DNA of 64,000 nucleotides, taken from assembly GCA_900239685.1 (NCBI GenBank), contig OENT01000951.1, positions 1 through 64,000 of the forward strand, written 5' to 3'. The notes under the pieces are model-generated. The model saw nothing but the letters and a program-made list of their open reading frames with translations, had not been told where the DNA came from and searched no databases. Shown here one piece after another: positions 14,001 through 28,000 of the stretch. The stretch is from Rotaria macrura. Its lineage: Eukaryota > Rotifera > Eurotatoria > Philodinida > Philodinidae. The stretch's first letter is position 1, and each line of letters begins with the position of its first letter. The position numbers were made by a program, and so were the translations under genes.

Positions 14001-16372
14001 TTTAAAACTACGTATAATTTACATCCAACAGCATGCATAGAAAGAGAATCAAAATCGTAAGTTTGCACATGATTGGCGTCGTATTACATTGCCGATGTAA
14101 TACTATGCGAACAAAAGCCTAGAAGTGTGTTTAGTCGATTCTCAGTATTGAAAAATAAAACAGAAAAAGTAAAAGATTTTCAACGTTGTTTTGTTTATAA
14201 AGGCTCGTCATAATTATTGCCACTTGTTCAATATTGTCAAGCGTCAATCAACAGTTGTAAAACTTGTCTTCCTTAATAATAGTTTTTGATGTAGAGCGAA
14301 GTTTCGTTCGAAAAAGAATTTCTTTCGATGGTTCTAATCTGGGATAGCTTACATTCATGGTTGCAGTTGAAACTGTGACTTTCTTTTAAGAGTAGGATAC
14401 TAGCGGTATATATGAAAACAGAATTACTCATACTCTTGAAAAATCTTCGCCCTTTCAAATAATAGAAAGTTATGTATCGACACATATCAGCAGAGATCGA
14501 GTTTCTGTTAGTTTTCCTTTGTGTATGTGTTCCTCGTAGTTTCCTTCAATAAAATAAGGAAAAATTTTAAAAAAAACATTTGATTTTATTATTAAACACA
14601 AGAGAACATCAGCAGATTCTAATAAGTGCACTCGTGGCGCTGATATCTACTTTAATTATGACGTCCGAATTCAGTTGCTTAATTTTGAAAACAACAAGAG
14701 AATCTATAATGAAGTGACATCTCGAAATGGAAAATTTCCCTGGGAGAAGAAAATACAGGGATACGAATTAATCAAGAACTGAGATCCTCGAGTAAATAAA
14801 ATTAAAATAAACTTTTGAATATTAACTTATAGATTATTCATTAGAATAAACACACGTGAATATACGGAAGTACGTATCAGTCTGGTGTCGTTCACTATCG
14901 AATTACATTGCATGATAATTTTAAATTTGAGTGTTCTATTGACTTCTTCATACAGACAAATGTATGATCGTCATATACCGAACTATATCAAACGTCACGA
15001 TGGAAGCTGGAGAGACTGTACAACTCAAAAACTGTTTAAAAAAAGTAGATTTCTTATTTTGTATAATTTAACTCGAAAAGAGAAACAATCTGATGGAATT
15101 TCATCGTCTAATCAACAAACCAGAATGTATATGAGAACAAATATTTCGCTCCATGTAAAGATCTTTCGATCATACGAAATGATTTATTTTGACATGAATT
15201 TGCATATTTCTTTTACGATAGCCTAGCACTGCTATATTTTGAGATGTTCTTAGAAGAAAAAGCGAGAAATTTGATGTGCTAAGACACAAACCATCTGTAT
15301 TGAATAACACTAACCATGCAAACAAAAGCCATCCACAAGTCGAAAGAAACTTAAAAGCGACTTCAACAACAATGGAACTTTTCTGGAAAATTTTATACGT
15401 TACGTAATTCTTTGCAAGCAAAGTGAGCGTCTTCATGAATCATCACGATCAATCTATCAATCATTCCCATCAGTACGAGAGCATTTGTTGATCATCGACT
15501 CAGAAACTATCTTTGAGACTCGTTCTGTATTTGTTCTTTTTCTGTGTTCAATTTAGTAAAAATCATCAATTATCAATATTGAAGATGTTTTAATTTAGCT
15601 TTTGCATAATTGAAATGGTTCAATATGTCGACTAGTCTATATTTCACGAAGATGAAATGTCTCCTGCAATCATGTTAGACTTTTAAGTATTGTACTTCAT
15701 TCTTTTAACTGCTTTATTCTGTCTGTGTCAAGTATTATGCATCAGTTTTGTCAATAATCACCGATAAAAGAGGCAATAGAAGAGTGAGAAAGACTATTGT
15801 ACATATATCAAAGAAATTTCACATTTTTCTTCTCGACTGATTTCCATCGAACTACAACTATCGGCAAATCGTACATTGGAATTTGATCTATCATTTCAAC
15901 TAAGTGTATGAATGGTTGTTTGCCCGTCGACAAACTAGTATGATTAAACTTTTGGTAGTACGAACAATCCCACCACATGATAGCTACTAATAAGTAGACT
16001 AACATGCATAAACTCTACTGATTCCTCTGTTTATTGTATTCATGTATGTAACTGCAAGTTCTATAATACTATTAGAATCAGTATTTGTTTTTGTGATTTA
16101 AACCGCTGGAAAATTTACAACGCATGGGATCATTATTGGAAATTCAAAGTGAAGCATTCTATCAATAAACAATTTTATTATGTTTTTTTAAATATAAATA
16201 GAAAATAGAACTGATAAAAATTAAAAAGGAAGTGTTAGTCGATGAAGTCATGTTTGGCATAAATACAAGCATTAGTTAAAAAAACAGAGATTCAACGGCT
16301 CAACTTTGAAAGCATAACCGAGATGATTGACAAATTATTCGAAAGAAAAATTTTAATCTCCTGGCAAAAAAT
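11019..16372. other. Intergenic, no gene seen
   Basis: About 5.4 kb of AT-rich DNA between the claudin-like start and the stop of the RVRF-motif gene. It contains poly-A/poly-T runs and a small perfect hairpin (GTATTACAT/ATGTAATAC) near 14081-14103. Open frames here, including 113 codons at 14885-15226 that start at GTG, have no recognisable content. Confidence 0.5.
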
Positions 16373-17523
16373 TCAATGAATAACTGGCTGAAGATGATCA
16401 TTATTGTGATTTTGAAAAAAATATGTACCATTCTTCTTATGATTATTAGATGGACTTTGGGGTGTTTTGGAAAGATTTGGTAAAACCGAAGTGTCCTTGA
16501 CACGACTCCTATAATTATTAGCACCTTGCAACGAACCGGAAATAACTTCAGTGACTTTGTTCGGTACGCTATATTCATTAACAACCTTTGTACCAACCAA
16601 ACCATCTGTTCGAAGCGTTTTTTTGGTCAATTTGACATCTTTAATCGATGGTAAAGCAAGATCAGCTCGTTTCGCAGTTGAGTACAATGATGTCGATGGA
16701 TTTTTATTATTAACTGAATTCGACTTTTTTCGTAATTGATTTGCATGAGGTGAAATCGTTGGCTGAAATCGTGTTTTAAAATTAGAATCAATCAAAGGTA
16801 ATGATAGTCGTCTATTATTTTCATTATTTTTTTTCGGAGCTGTTACCGAAGGCATAATACACGGCAGATGAGCAGATGATTTTGTGACCGTAATTGATTC
16901 GATGACTACCTCAGTCGATTTTTGTTGTGGGAAATATGTCGTTGTCTGTTTGGATGGTTTGATTTGAAGTTCGTTGGATACCAGTGGCGGCGGTGTTGGT
17001 CGGGATGGTCGACTTGCTTCAGGTCTATCCGAAGTCAGAGCACCCTGCTTTTCTAAATATTCAGCATAAGTACCGTATAGAGGTCCATCTTCTCGCCACG
17101 GATCAATAGTTTGTTGTTTTGGTTTCATCATTGATAGAACAGGTTTTTCGTTGCATGTTAATGATAAATCTTCTTTTATCGTTCCTAATTTCAATGCGAA
17201 GCGGACACGCTTCTTGGTTTGACGTTTTTGGGTTATTGGCGTCGTAGGAGTATTCGGTAAAATTGGCTGTATAGTTGTAAACGATTTATTTGATGGCGTA
17301 GACGGACGAGCTGTATGCAAACTTGGTAATGGGCTAGCACCTGTAATTTTACGTTCGATGAAATTATTTTCTATCAAAAAACTAGATTTTAAATATTCTT
17401 ACGAGCTAACGGATTTTTCAATGTAGTCATGAGTGATTTTTGACTTGCCTTGGAAAGGTATTTGTCTGTTTGAAAAAAATCGAATCAACTTCAATAAATG
17501 CAAGATAAACTTCCATTCCACAT
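16373..17523 (-). CDS. Basic disordered protein with a PP1-docking-like RVRF motif
   Basis: Orphan protein of about 347 aa. Exons (minus): 17523-17511, 17465-17403, 17340-16373. The 62-nt second intron (donor gtaaga, acceptor attacag) joins KNPLA to R-ASPLPSLH in frame. The first 13-nt exon is least certain, and another in-frame ATG lies 9 nt upstream. Near the N-terminus is KKRVRFALKLG, a strong match to the RVxF short linear motif by which many regulators bind protein phosphatase 1. The following segment, DPWREDGPLYGTYAEYLEK, is the only one that looks folded or conserved. The rest is Ser/Pro/Asn/Lys-rich and ends NNDHLQPVIH. There is no domain, TM segment or signal peptide. PP1 binding is inferred from the motif alone; I recognise no family. 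Confidence 0.6.
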
Positions 17524-20500
17524 ATTAGCAACCATAATATTACAGTTGAAGAGTAATCGAAGTTTTTCTTTCGAAAAAAATGGAAGGAAAGACAAGGAGA
17601 TTAAAGCAAAAACATGAGTTAAATCAGCTTAATTTTTTCTTTTTAAGTCATCCGTCTATTTGTTAGATGTTCTCTGCATGCATTTTTTGTAATATTTGTT
17701 TTGTTGATCTTCTACTTCGAGATATTATGCGTATGTTTGTGCATGTTCGAATTCTCAACAGAGTCATTTTATTCCGTTTTGAAGTAGTTAAAAGCATTTT
17801 TTTTGTTTTCCATCCTCGTCGATTGCCGTGCTACTTGAACATTTTTCGTCTCATACACATACAAGATGATCAACCGTTTATTGATTTAAAGGTATTTTAA
17901 GAACGTAGACTTGAGTAAGTTATTTAAAAAATAAAAGGAATATTACGTTCAATCAATTGTCATTGGTTGCATTTTCTTGTCAAGTATGATCTCTATGAAT
18001 GACTTCTGCTTTATCTTGAACGTCGAGACATAATGCATATATATATATCTATACGTGTGTGTGTGTGTGAATGAGTGAAGACGTTTGTTTATTAGTAGTT
18101 ATTGTTTTGATAGGTTTTCTAGAGAAGTCTATCCATATTTATTATAGATAATGAGAATCATGAAGTCAATGATTAAATATTAAGTACTAGAATTTCAGGA
18201 CAAATATTTTAGTAGATCACAATGTCGAAGAATTCATTCGAAAATAATATTTCTTCTTGGAAATTTGGACAGAACGAATTCATGAAGAATGAATATGATT
18301 TCTATCGTGTCATTTATATCTATTTAGAATCTTCGTTCTTCTGTTTTAGTTCGTGAATATCTAGATTGAATGAGATTTAATAGAACTGACAATGTCAGAA
18401 TAGTTTTATTCTGCAAACAATCTTGTACATCCTCAATGATTCATTAGATTTTGAAGTTCTCTTCAAATCAAATGGCTGTTATCAAGCGTCACAACAGAAT
18501 CATCGAAAATGAACATTGTGTTTCAGTCCTATCTGAAGAATTCAAAACGTTCTACTAAAAAGAGCTTCCTATGAAATAAATTTCATCAAGAAGTTATTTT
18601 TCCCAATGCCGCTCTATGCATAGAAACGAATAAAAGGAGCACTTGAAAAAATTCTTCACCTGATTCAGAATGAAAGTGATGGTCTCGTTTTCATTAACAA
18701 TTTTTCTCTTTAGATAGTTCATGTCTTGCTGATTTCTCCATAATGTGCGAAATCATTTTTCATAAGTATATCGGTAAACCAGAATAATTGTTCTATATGT
18801 ATGATATAAAGTGGAGCAAAAGTTTTTCAGCATTGCTTGTTTAGCAGGTCGAATAATGCAATTGTGTGAACTGACTCGAATTAACACACAGCTTGTTACT
18901 AATCTATTCTTTTGATGGACATGAATATTTATTTCTTAAAATATGATTTACTACTAGACAAATCTCCAAGTTCTCTATCGAGTACTTTAGATAAGAAGTT
19001 TCCAAATGCCTATTGCTGTTTCAGTGAGATGTCTGTCCATATTTTAGAAATAGCTCGATATTTCATGCTCTCTTACTGTTTTTATTCAAAGGAAGCCTTG
19101 TAGAAATGTTAGATATGATGAAAACGTCGTCTATTTTGTATTATAATACATGACATGAGTTTCTAGTTCTGCATAGTGTTCGAACGTTGTGTAGAAAAAT
19201 AGTCCCATAAAAAAACGTATCGAAACATTGCCAAAAGACCACTTTAATTACCCAATCTGAGACAGACCATAGTTCTTAGATAAGTATGGATTGTGAGGAA
19301 TCAATTATCAAGAATTCTAAAATAACAATTGACACACAATCAATTTAAAACTAGACAGTCTTTTCGATTACTTTTTATACCCGGTAAAGATTCTCGAAAA
19401 CAACTGAAAATATATATACATATATTGGAATTATGTTCGAGTCAGATAATCACACTATTTTGACTTATAAAAATCTTCGCAAAACATTTGCTTTACCTTG
19501 TTATCCATCTTAGAATATTGTCATTGAAATCCAGTCTTAGATTTCGACACTAAATATAAGTTTGTATTATCATGAAATCTCATTAGCATCAGGCAGTTGA
19601 GTCCTAAAACTTCTTCGTCCATCTTTCTTAGGGTATACCATAAGTAATGAAGTTTAATGGCAAAAGTCTTCAGGGAAGCGGTACTCAAGTTTTTGTTTCA
19701 TTGATTATTCATGCCGATCATTATTTACACTTTTAAGTGCAATCGATTTTTTTTACGGCATACACAGAAAGTCTCTTTTGAATAATCTTTGATCAAAAAA
19801 AATCAGCATCTTGATCATTCGCACTCAACAACACCGTTGAACACTAATTTGATCGATGAAATTTATTTGAGCATGGTCGACTAATGAAAACATGAGAAGG
19901 CGTGATATCGTAGTAGATGATAAGTTCTGGATTCGTTAGGTAAGAAAAGACTCAGATTGTTCGAGCTAGGAAGACTACAAGGAAGTAACCTAGAACAAGT
20001 TCAACGTAACGTGATTGGGCAGTCTCAAGATAACGCTTGTCGTATTCTCTAGATAGAGCTATTCAATGGTCCGTAAAAAGGAATCGTCTGTGAAAAGAAA
20101 ACAATTTTGTTGAACAAGAGTGTTAGATCCGAATTTTCTTAAACGTATTACTCGTGTATTGAAAAGTAAAAGATCGTCAGCTATACTATTCAAGACATTG
20201 AAAATCTTTAAGACAGTGCTCAAGACCTATAATCATACAGATTTGTTTTACTACCCCACACTAAAATCAATCATCATGATCCTATTCTTACCTGAATAAA
20301 CTCATTTAGTACTTCTATGTAGCTTTCAATAACTACATCTGATTAATAAACTAATTGTGAGCCATATGACTCGCAATCACCATGTATCGATGTAATTACG
20401 GCAAGTAAGATCATGATTTCTTGAATCAAAAATTATTCGAAGAAAAGCTTTTAGTATAATGTTTTGAAACAAATCGATTGCCATTGAGTATGAATGACTA

Positions 20501-22682
20501 TCAGTCTCAATAATCACCGAAGAAAAAACTTGATTGCCTCTTCTCGACAGAGTTTTATCAGCAAATTTCATTAATTTTGATATTCCTACGATAACATAAG
20601 TCTGAAATTATAATATAAGGGGCAACGTGATATCTGATGTTTTTTTAACCAACGGAATTAGCTTTGTTGCTCATTTGTAAGTTCTTCTAGACTTTTCGTA
20701 ACGAACGGTCAAGAAGAATTTTAAAAACAGTCTAAACAAAAATGAATATAAGTGTGTTTATTCACAGCATGAGCTATACTTTGTTTCTTCTTAAGTAAAA
20801 AAATGAATAATTTTTTCCCCCGAAGGAATCATTCTTTTGAATGAAAATTCCTTTTTGGAAATATAAATATTCTTCCTATGAGAGGACAGCACAAACATTC
20901 ATTTTGAATGTTTTAAGACTCGATGTCACGTAATTTTAGAGTATGAGACAGAATTTAGTACCAAACAGACATCTTTATGTCAGTGTATGCGAAATCAAAC
21001 AATAGGAACTAAATTTGTAAACTTCATTCACGTAAGCCGACCAGAGCATCATAATCATTTATTTTATTCTTGCAGTTCAAGGTTAGCCAGCATGACCAGA
21101 TCTCATATTCAATTGAAATATAAGTACAATATATGAAATAGGCATATTTATTAATTTGCATATAAAATGATTGTGATGATTCGGTAGTAGTTTTTGTTAC
21201 CTTAGTTTTTATGGTAGTTTTTCTTTGTTTTCATTCGTATAAAAGGTATGAACAATGTCATTCTTATTTTTTAAAGAACCATGGAGTTACTGTCGAGCCA
21301 CTCAATAACTAATTAGTTTAATAGCAGTAATAAGTAAAAGCAATACTAATGGTATGACTTGTTAATTTTATTCCATTCTCACTAATATTGAGTACATTTG
21401 AAAAGTGTGAATCACTCTCAATTATTAATATTAATTTATAAAAACAATAGCTTATGATTTCTCATGGGAATTCAGCATCCCTACTGATTGTCAAATATTC
21501 ATTTCGATGAATTGAACAGCAGAATTTTCTAGAAACTAGAAAAAATTCAAAGCAACCTTCAACCAATCGACAACGATTTCTCTATCCTCAGGATTTATGG
21601 GCGAATCACGAGAATGTTTGTATTAAAAATAGATAAATAAATATTTAATCATAAAGCTTAATTGATCATAGAAGTATCAGTTGACTTATAATCAATATTT
21701 ATCTTGTCAAATGGGTGAAACATACTGACTGATAAATTCTTTTATCCTAATCTTGTCTTTTCGTTTTGGTCTACAGCAGTTATGATTGAGTATCATACGA
21801 TTTTAAGTAGACCATGTAATTAAATAAGACAAACTATTATATTTCATGATCTCAGTCTTTATTTTGTTTATCCTTATCACTTGAACTGTTTTCTTTTAGA
21901 CAATATCTTTAAAACACAGAAGTGCACCATCATGCGATGTTACATTTATTTGTTGATGTTATATGGACATTTTTGTTGTTCTAGCTCGACACTGGTGTGT
22001 AGAAGATTTTTCAGTGTATAATTCTGGTTTGCGAGCAGTTATCTGTTCAATTAAGGAAATTTGTGGTTAATTAACAAATTCTGTACATGAAGCATGAATG
22101 AGAACTGTCATTTTGAAGACTTGAGAAAGCATTCATAATCAAAGTTTTCGAATAGAAAGAAAAACTTGGCATAATCTAGTGTCGATATGTCACGATACGT
22201 TCTTCATTTTAAGAAAAGAATGTCAAGTTCTGAGTGAGACACCATATCGTTATTGCTTTGATTTTGTTTCTATTCAGAAGAAAAGTTGATATTCTCCCAT
22301 TCGCATGATGAAAACGCAGACGAATGATTGATGTCATTGACTACGATTTGTTTTTCTTTTTTTTCTCAAATTCAATAAGATCAACTATCGAACATTTCTG
22401 GAAAACATGTTTCCTTAATTCACAGATATAAAAGACACGACTGATTTTCTTTGTTTATTCATCATGGAGAAGTCTTATGTTCAATGCACACTGTAAGACA
22501 AATTTAGATAGCATGATTCTTCTATTCTCTCAATAGATTTAAATTTACCGACTAGAGATATACAATAAGAAACAAGAAATATTGCTGTCACTGCAGATAA
22601 AAATAAAATAAAGCAAAAATTCAGCACATTGGCAATCACTATTCGAGAGCAACTTCAATTGTTGTAGTTTCCTTTTCTCTTC
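17524..22682. other. Intergenic, no gene seen
   Basis: About 5.2 kb of AT-rich DNA between the RVRF-motif gene and the 3' end of the SORBS gene. It holds small TA and GT microsatellites (about 18036-18072) and scattered open frames under 80 codons, none with recognisable content. Confidence 0.5.
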
Positions 22683-25042
22683 TCACGTCGATAATATTTT
22701 AACATAGTTGCCTGGAAAGGTTCCAAATTCCATGTCATTTCCATGCTCAGACTTCTCCATTATTCCACAGTACCATCCATCGTCACACATTTCAACAACA
22801 TTAATTATATCTCCAACATGAATTTCAAGTTCATCTGAATTTTGTGGTGTATAATCATAGAGTACTTGACATCTAAAATGTGAAAACAAACCATGTCTAG
22901 AGTAGATTACATTTATTACGCGCGGCTTGTAAGATTTTTAAATCCAAATATCATGAAAAAAATTAGCCGTATGAGAGATTAATATTCTGAAGAGCCATGA
23001 AAAAATTAAAAACTGAACACAACGAACCAATAGCTTGCTCTTCTGCTTGATGAATGGATTTTAGTTTGAAAAAAAAACAACAACCTTCGAACCAACAAAG
23101 TGCTAGTGTTGAAGATTGAATATGGTATTCCATACGCAAGTTCTTAAATTGCAAGATGTCTCTTGAGTACGTATAAACTTTTCAAATAAAGTTGCTATTT
23201 ATTTTGCAAAAATACTGCGACACATTATGAAAAGAAAAGAAAATATTCTTATATAACCAAAGAAGAACTATAAAATTAGTGTTCCATGTAGTAAAATCTT
23301 TCGAAAATGAATGAGATGAAAAACATATCTTTTCCAACGATTACTCAAATCTTTAGAAAGTTAGTTGTGAATGAAAAGTTTTTCTGACGTATTACTTCTC
23401 TGACGATTCACTGCGGATAGTATCCGTACCATGGGTCTTATCCTGAAGTTTTCGTTTTCTTCTTCATACCAATTAACTACAGACAGATGTACATTGACGA
23501 TTTGATCACAGTACACTATCACCGTTGTATAACTTGCCGGTCACTACACTACAGATCGATGAGTCAGTTTTGAACTCAAATTTTTCTTAGTATTCATGGG
23601 GGAAAAAAACCAAAACGTTTTATGACATGTCTAACTTATTCGAAAATGTTTAATGCTTGTAAAGTATGAAAATCAAATAAATAATTATTTTGCATGTCAC
23701 GCTTCATCAAAATTCGTCAGTATCATAAAATTACTTTTGCATTGGTATCGGTGATTCAGGAATGATGTTGATTTTCTCCGTAGGTGTTTGTTGTAATCGA
23801 GTAGAATTTTTCAAAACACTTTTTGGCATCTTGGTTGGAGTTGTTGTAGGTTCATGTTGACGAGTTTGTTTACATGGATAATCTAAATTTGTGATGTCAA
23901 TTCAATTGAAGAAAGCTGACTTCCGGATAGAAGTCTTACCCTTTGGCTCTCTTAATGTTTCAACATACGCCGCAGGGAAAACACCTTCGATATGGTTCAA
24001 TCTTCCTTCATACCAATTATTATCAAGCTTTCGTAACAGAATGACTCTATCACCCTGTCAATAGAGAAGAAAGATACAATGTCATGATATTGATTATGTC
24101 TTTCGATAGAATTTCTATAACAAACTTTTCTTAATTGTAGCTCATAGGTTCTCTCTGGTATATAATCATGTTTAACGATGGCTTCACCTTCGATTTGTTG
24201 TTCTTTTTCATGAAGATTTTCTTGTTCATTGGCTTTATATGGAAATAACTCAACATGATTAACAGGAAAAATGCCTGTTAAACCTTGGTGTTCACCTTCA
24301 AGCCAATCGTCATTAATACGACGTTTAACAAGTATGGTATCCCCTTTTCTAAAAGGCAGTTCTCTTTAACAAACATAAATAGAAATAAATATGATATTAA
24401 AAAGGAATCAAATGAATACCTGTTCGTTTCAGCATAAAAACGATGTAAAGCAAACGCTTTATAAATTGGTTGAGAATCATTTACTCGACTGAAATACAAG
24501 TAACATGATAAAGCAAAAAACCAAGTGCAAGATAAAAAGAGATATTCACGCACGATTGAGGTCTTTGCTTATTCGATTCCGAAATATCATGTTCATATCG
24601 TTCGTTTGATTCAGTTGATCGATCGTGTGGTTTTTCTATATAATAACAAATTTTTATTTAAATCGTATAAACAAATATGCTACTTAATGACGAATCTAAG
24701 ATTCCTCATTAGCTGTATAAGCATACACATTTGTAAGCAACGAATGATTGCTTTTTTTCTAAATTCTTCATATTTTAGTTTGGTTAAATATACATACACA
24801 CACAACAGACTTACGAAACTGCGTATAATCATGAAATGATGATGAAGATTTTATAGTGGAATGAGAACGATTTTTATTAAAGCCAACAGATGGCTCTATC
24901 AAACGTTACAACAGATTAAGAGTTAATCTTGTCCCAAATTACTTACCTACATACCAATGAAAGTCTACAAGATGAAAATATTTAAGAAAACTATAACGAT
25001 CTTCTTTAAATTTTATCATTTAATTCTCTCTCTCTCTCTATC

Positions 25043-25081
<39 letters not shown>

Positions 25082-28000
25082 CTAAGATATTCATCGATTG
25101 GCATCCCTAACAGTATAGAGGATGATTTTCAAGGTTTAAAAAAAAACTCTTTTTAGTGTTTTTCTTCATTTAACTTTCAGAATTGTATCGTCCACCCTAA
25201 CGAAAATCTTCTCATGAACTGTTTGAATCATACGAATTCTTTTACTCCCCAATATCCCACAGACCCTCGAGCTATGGATATTTTTCTCTCTATTGAATAT
25301 GATCAGAATTCCCGTACCATACGCATTTAGTTGTTGTATTAATCTACGTCGTACTTTGTTGTAGACATTGAAAAAGGAATGTATGTCCATAGTAAATAGT
25401 AATGTTGCTTCATTGTTACAGATGTTTCTGAATGAATTAAATCATTGACAGAATCATTATATAATATTTCAAGAAACAGATATATTTATATGCATCGTAT
25501 ATATCCATTATGAGCATATTCATCCACTTGAACGTTAAGTATTAGCTAGTAACTATTTCGATATGAATTGAGACAAGTGATAGATTACATAAGCACATTC
25601 ATCGAGCACGATGTAATGTATTATATATACCTTATATTATAATTTGCTACTATCAATCTACTTAAGATGTACAACTATTCTAATGACGGAGAGACAGTCG
25701 CTAACAAGTTTTTCTTATCATATTTACTAGATTCAGATATATATATATATATATATATATGTATGCATGTATATATCACGGCATCATATGATGAAAAGAA
25801 ACGATATTTTTTTTGGTAACTATTATGAGAAGACAAGTGCTTTTCTACTCTGTTAAAAAATAGTCGGTAACGATCGATTAATCTAGATAAAAAAATGTCG
25901 AAAAAAATGAAACACGAATATAAGCATATATAAAAGAAAAGGGAAGAAAGATGGTTAATTGAGCATAGTTTTTTCTTTCTTTCTCTCGATTAATCTTTCT
26001 TCTTTGCATTTTCAAGGCTACGCCTGGTTTGCTCGGTTACTGATAAAAACATCATCTGGTGACGAAACACCGCTTCGATTTGTAATTGATGTGGTTGTCG
26101 TTGAATATTTAGTATTTTCCAATATTTGTGGGTAATCCCATTCATCCACAAGTAAATTCGGTGTTATTTTATATTCACGTTGCAGTTTTGTACGTAATGG
26201 ACGATAATCGAATGATTTCGAATGGCGAATGTTAGTTCTACTGTCAGGATTAGGACTACTTTGAACTGTACGATGATGATACGGACTGCGATGTGTATAA
26301 TAGGATGAGGCATGTACAGTCGTCGGTGGAATGTTTGTTTGATAACGAGATTTTGGCAAGGAATTCGAGTAATGAATATGTGGTGATGTTGATATGTTAT
26401 GACGATTTGATACTGTTCCAAATCTTTCTGATTGATATTGATCGTAACGTGAATGACGACTGCTTGACGGATAATTCGGTGACGTGCGCATTTGCTCACT
26501 CAATGGTAACGAATATATTTCACTTGGTTTTGTTTCACGAAAATCACCACCTCGAAATACTTCAATATAGTTACGTGACAAACCACCATAGTCAGGTGAT
26601 ACACCTCGCCCACCGTAATACATCGGTGGTGGGTGATGATAGTAAGATGGACCCGGTGACCGATTATAATAATAATCATTATGATACGGCCGATTTGGAT
26701 GATGACAATGAGTATCGACTGGTCCATAGTCATATGGACGATGTGTTGCTGATGGTTCACTTATTGTCGAATCGGTATCGTAACCAGCAGTAGCAGCAGT
26801 AGCACCACTTGTCATAACTTGTTCTGGTGGATAAGAAAGTGGTAACCAGGCTAACTTTACATTTTGTTGATTCGGATAATACATTGTGCGTTGTGTTTGT
26901 GGTTGAGAAGAATTTCCTGATGAACGTTCATTTTCAACTGAAACAGGTATAATACGTTCACTTGGCATGAATTGTTCAGTTAATTGTGGCACACGTTTAT
27001 CACGTAATTCAAAATCTTCTCGTGTTACTGTTGTAGGTAGTTTCGATTCACCTTGCCATGTTGAATGTTGCTCATATTGTGGCAAAAGATGACGACGATC
27101 ATCATCAATAGCGATGTGCCTACCGTAGAAATATGGTGGCTCATTTTGATGATATGCATATTGTTGTGCTGGCTGTTCACGTAATTCTGATGGTGGTATA
27201 TATGATATTTTAAGTATACGTCCTTGTTCATCTAGATAACGATAAATAATACGAGGTTTGGTCGATTCCGATTGAGAATGTATTTCTACTTGATTAGATG
27301 ATATTAATGGACGTTGTTGTTCTAATAATGGCTGCTGGTGATCAAATTCCTTGAGGTCAGGTACAGATTGTTTGGTTGTTTCTTTAGATTCAGTTGTTGC
27401 ATTAGTTTGTGATGTGATCGGCGTATTTGATGAGGTTGCTAATACCGCCATACTATGTTTCTGAAGTTCTCTGACGATTGTGACAAGATGATACAATGGT
27501 TGATTTTTCTCTTCAACTGCAGCATTCTTATCTTTTGATGTCGTCGCCGTTGTTGTTGTTGTTGTTGTTACATCTGTAGTTGACGGTACTGACGGTTGAG
27601 TAGATTGAAGAGGTGACGATTGAGATAGTGGTGGATTAACATTATACTTGTCCAGATAAGAATATGGTAGACGGAGTGATATTGGATTACTGATGATGGC
27701 ATCAACGACTTGGTATTCTTGATTTTTTGATTTCTGGTTTGATTTTTTTTTCTCTAATTTTTTATTCTCTTTTTCCTGCTTTTTCTTTTCTTTTGGATCA
27801 ATTAATGGAACTTGTTCAATTATATTAGTTGCGATAATTGATTCGCTTGTTTGATTTAAAATTTGTTCGGTAGTGTTGACAGGAGATGTAGCTGTCACAT
27901 GTTCGACTGAAGTATTTGATTTTGCCGATGGTTTTCCTTTAGATTTTTTTTCTTTTGGTATTTTTTCTTTTGATTTCTTTCTTGATTCTTTACTCTTTGT

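Noticed and set aside
14885-15226. 113-codon plus-strand frame
   Set aside because: It begins at GTG, shows no domain or plausible splicing and overlaps an open frame on the other strand.
17341-17402. Reading the third exon of the RVRF-motif gene from the TTG at 17377
   Set aside because: There is no ATG, and a 32-nt intron would be needed to join the upstream exon. The 62-nt intron ending attacag gives a normal size and keeps the frame.
26293-26793. 166-codon plus-strand frame and shorter minus-strand frames
   Set aside because: Shadows of the low-complexity giant exon, whose own frame is open for over 1,000 codons.
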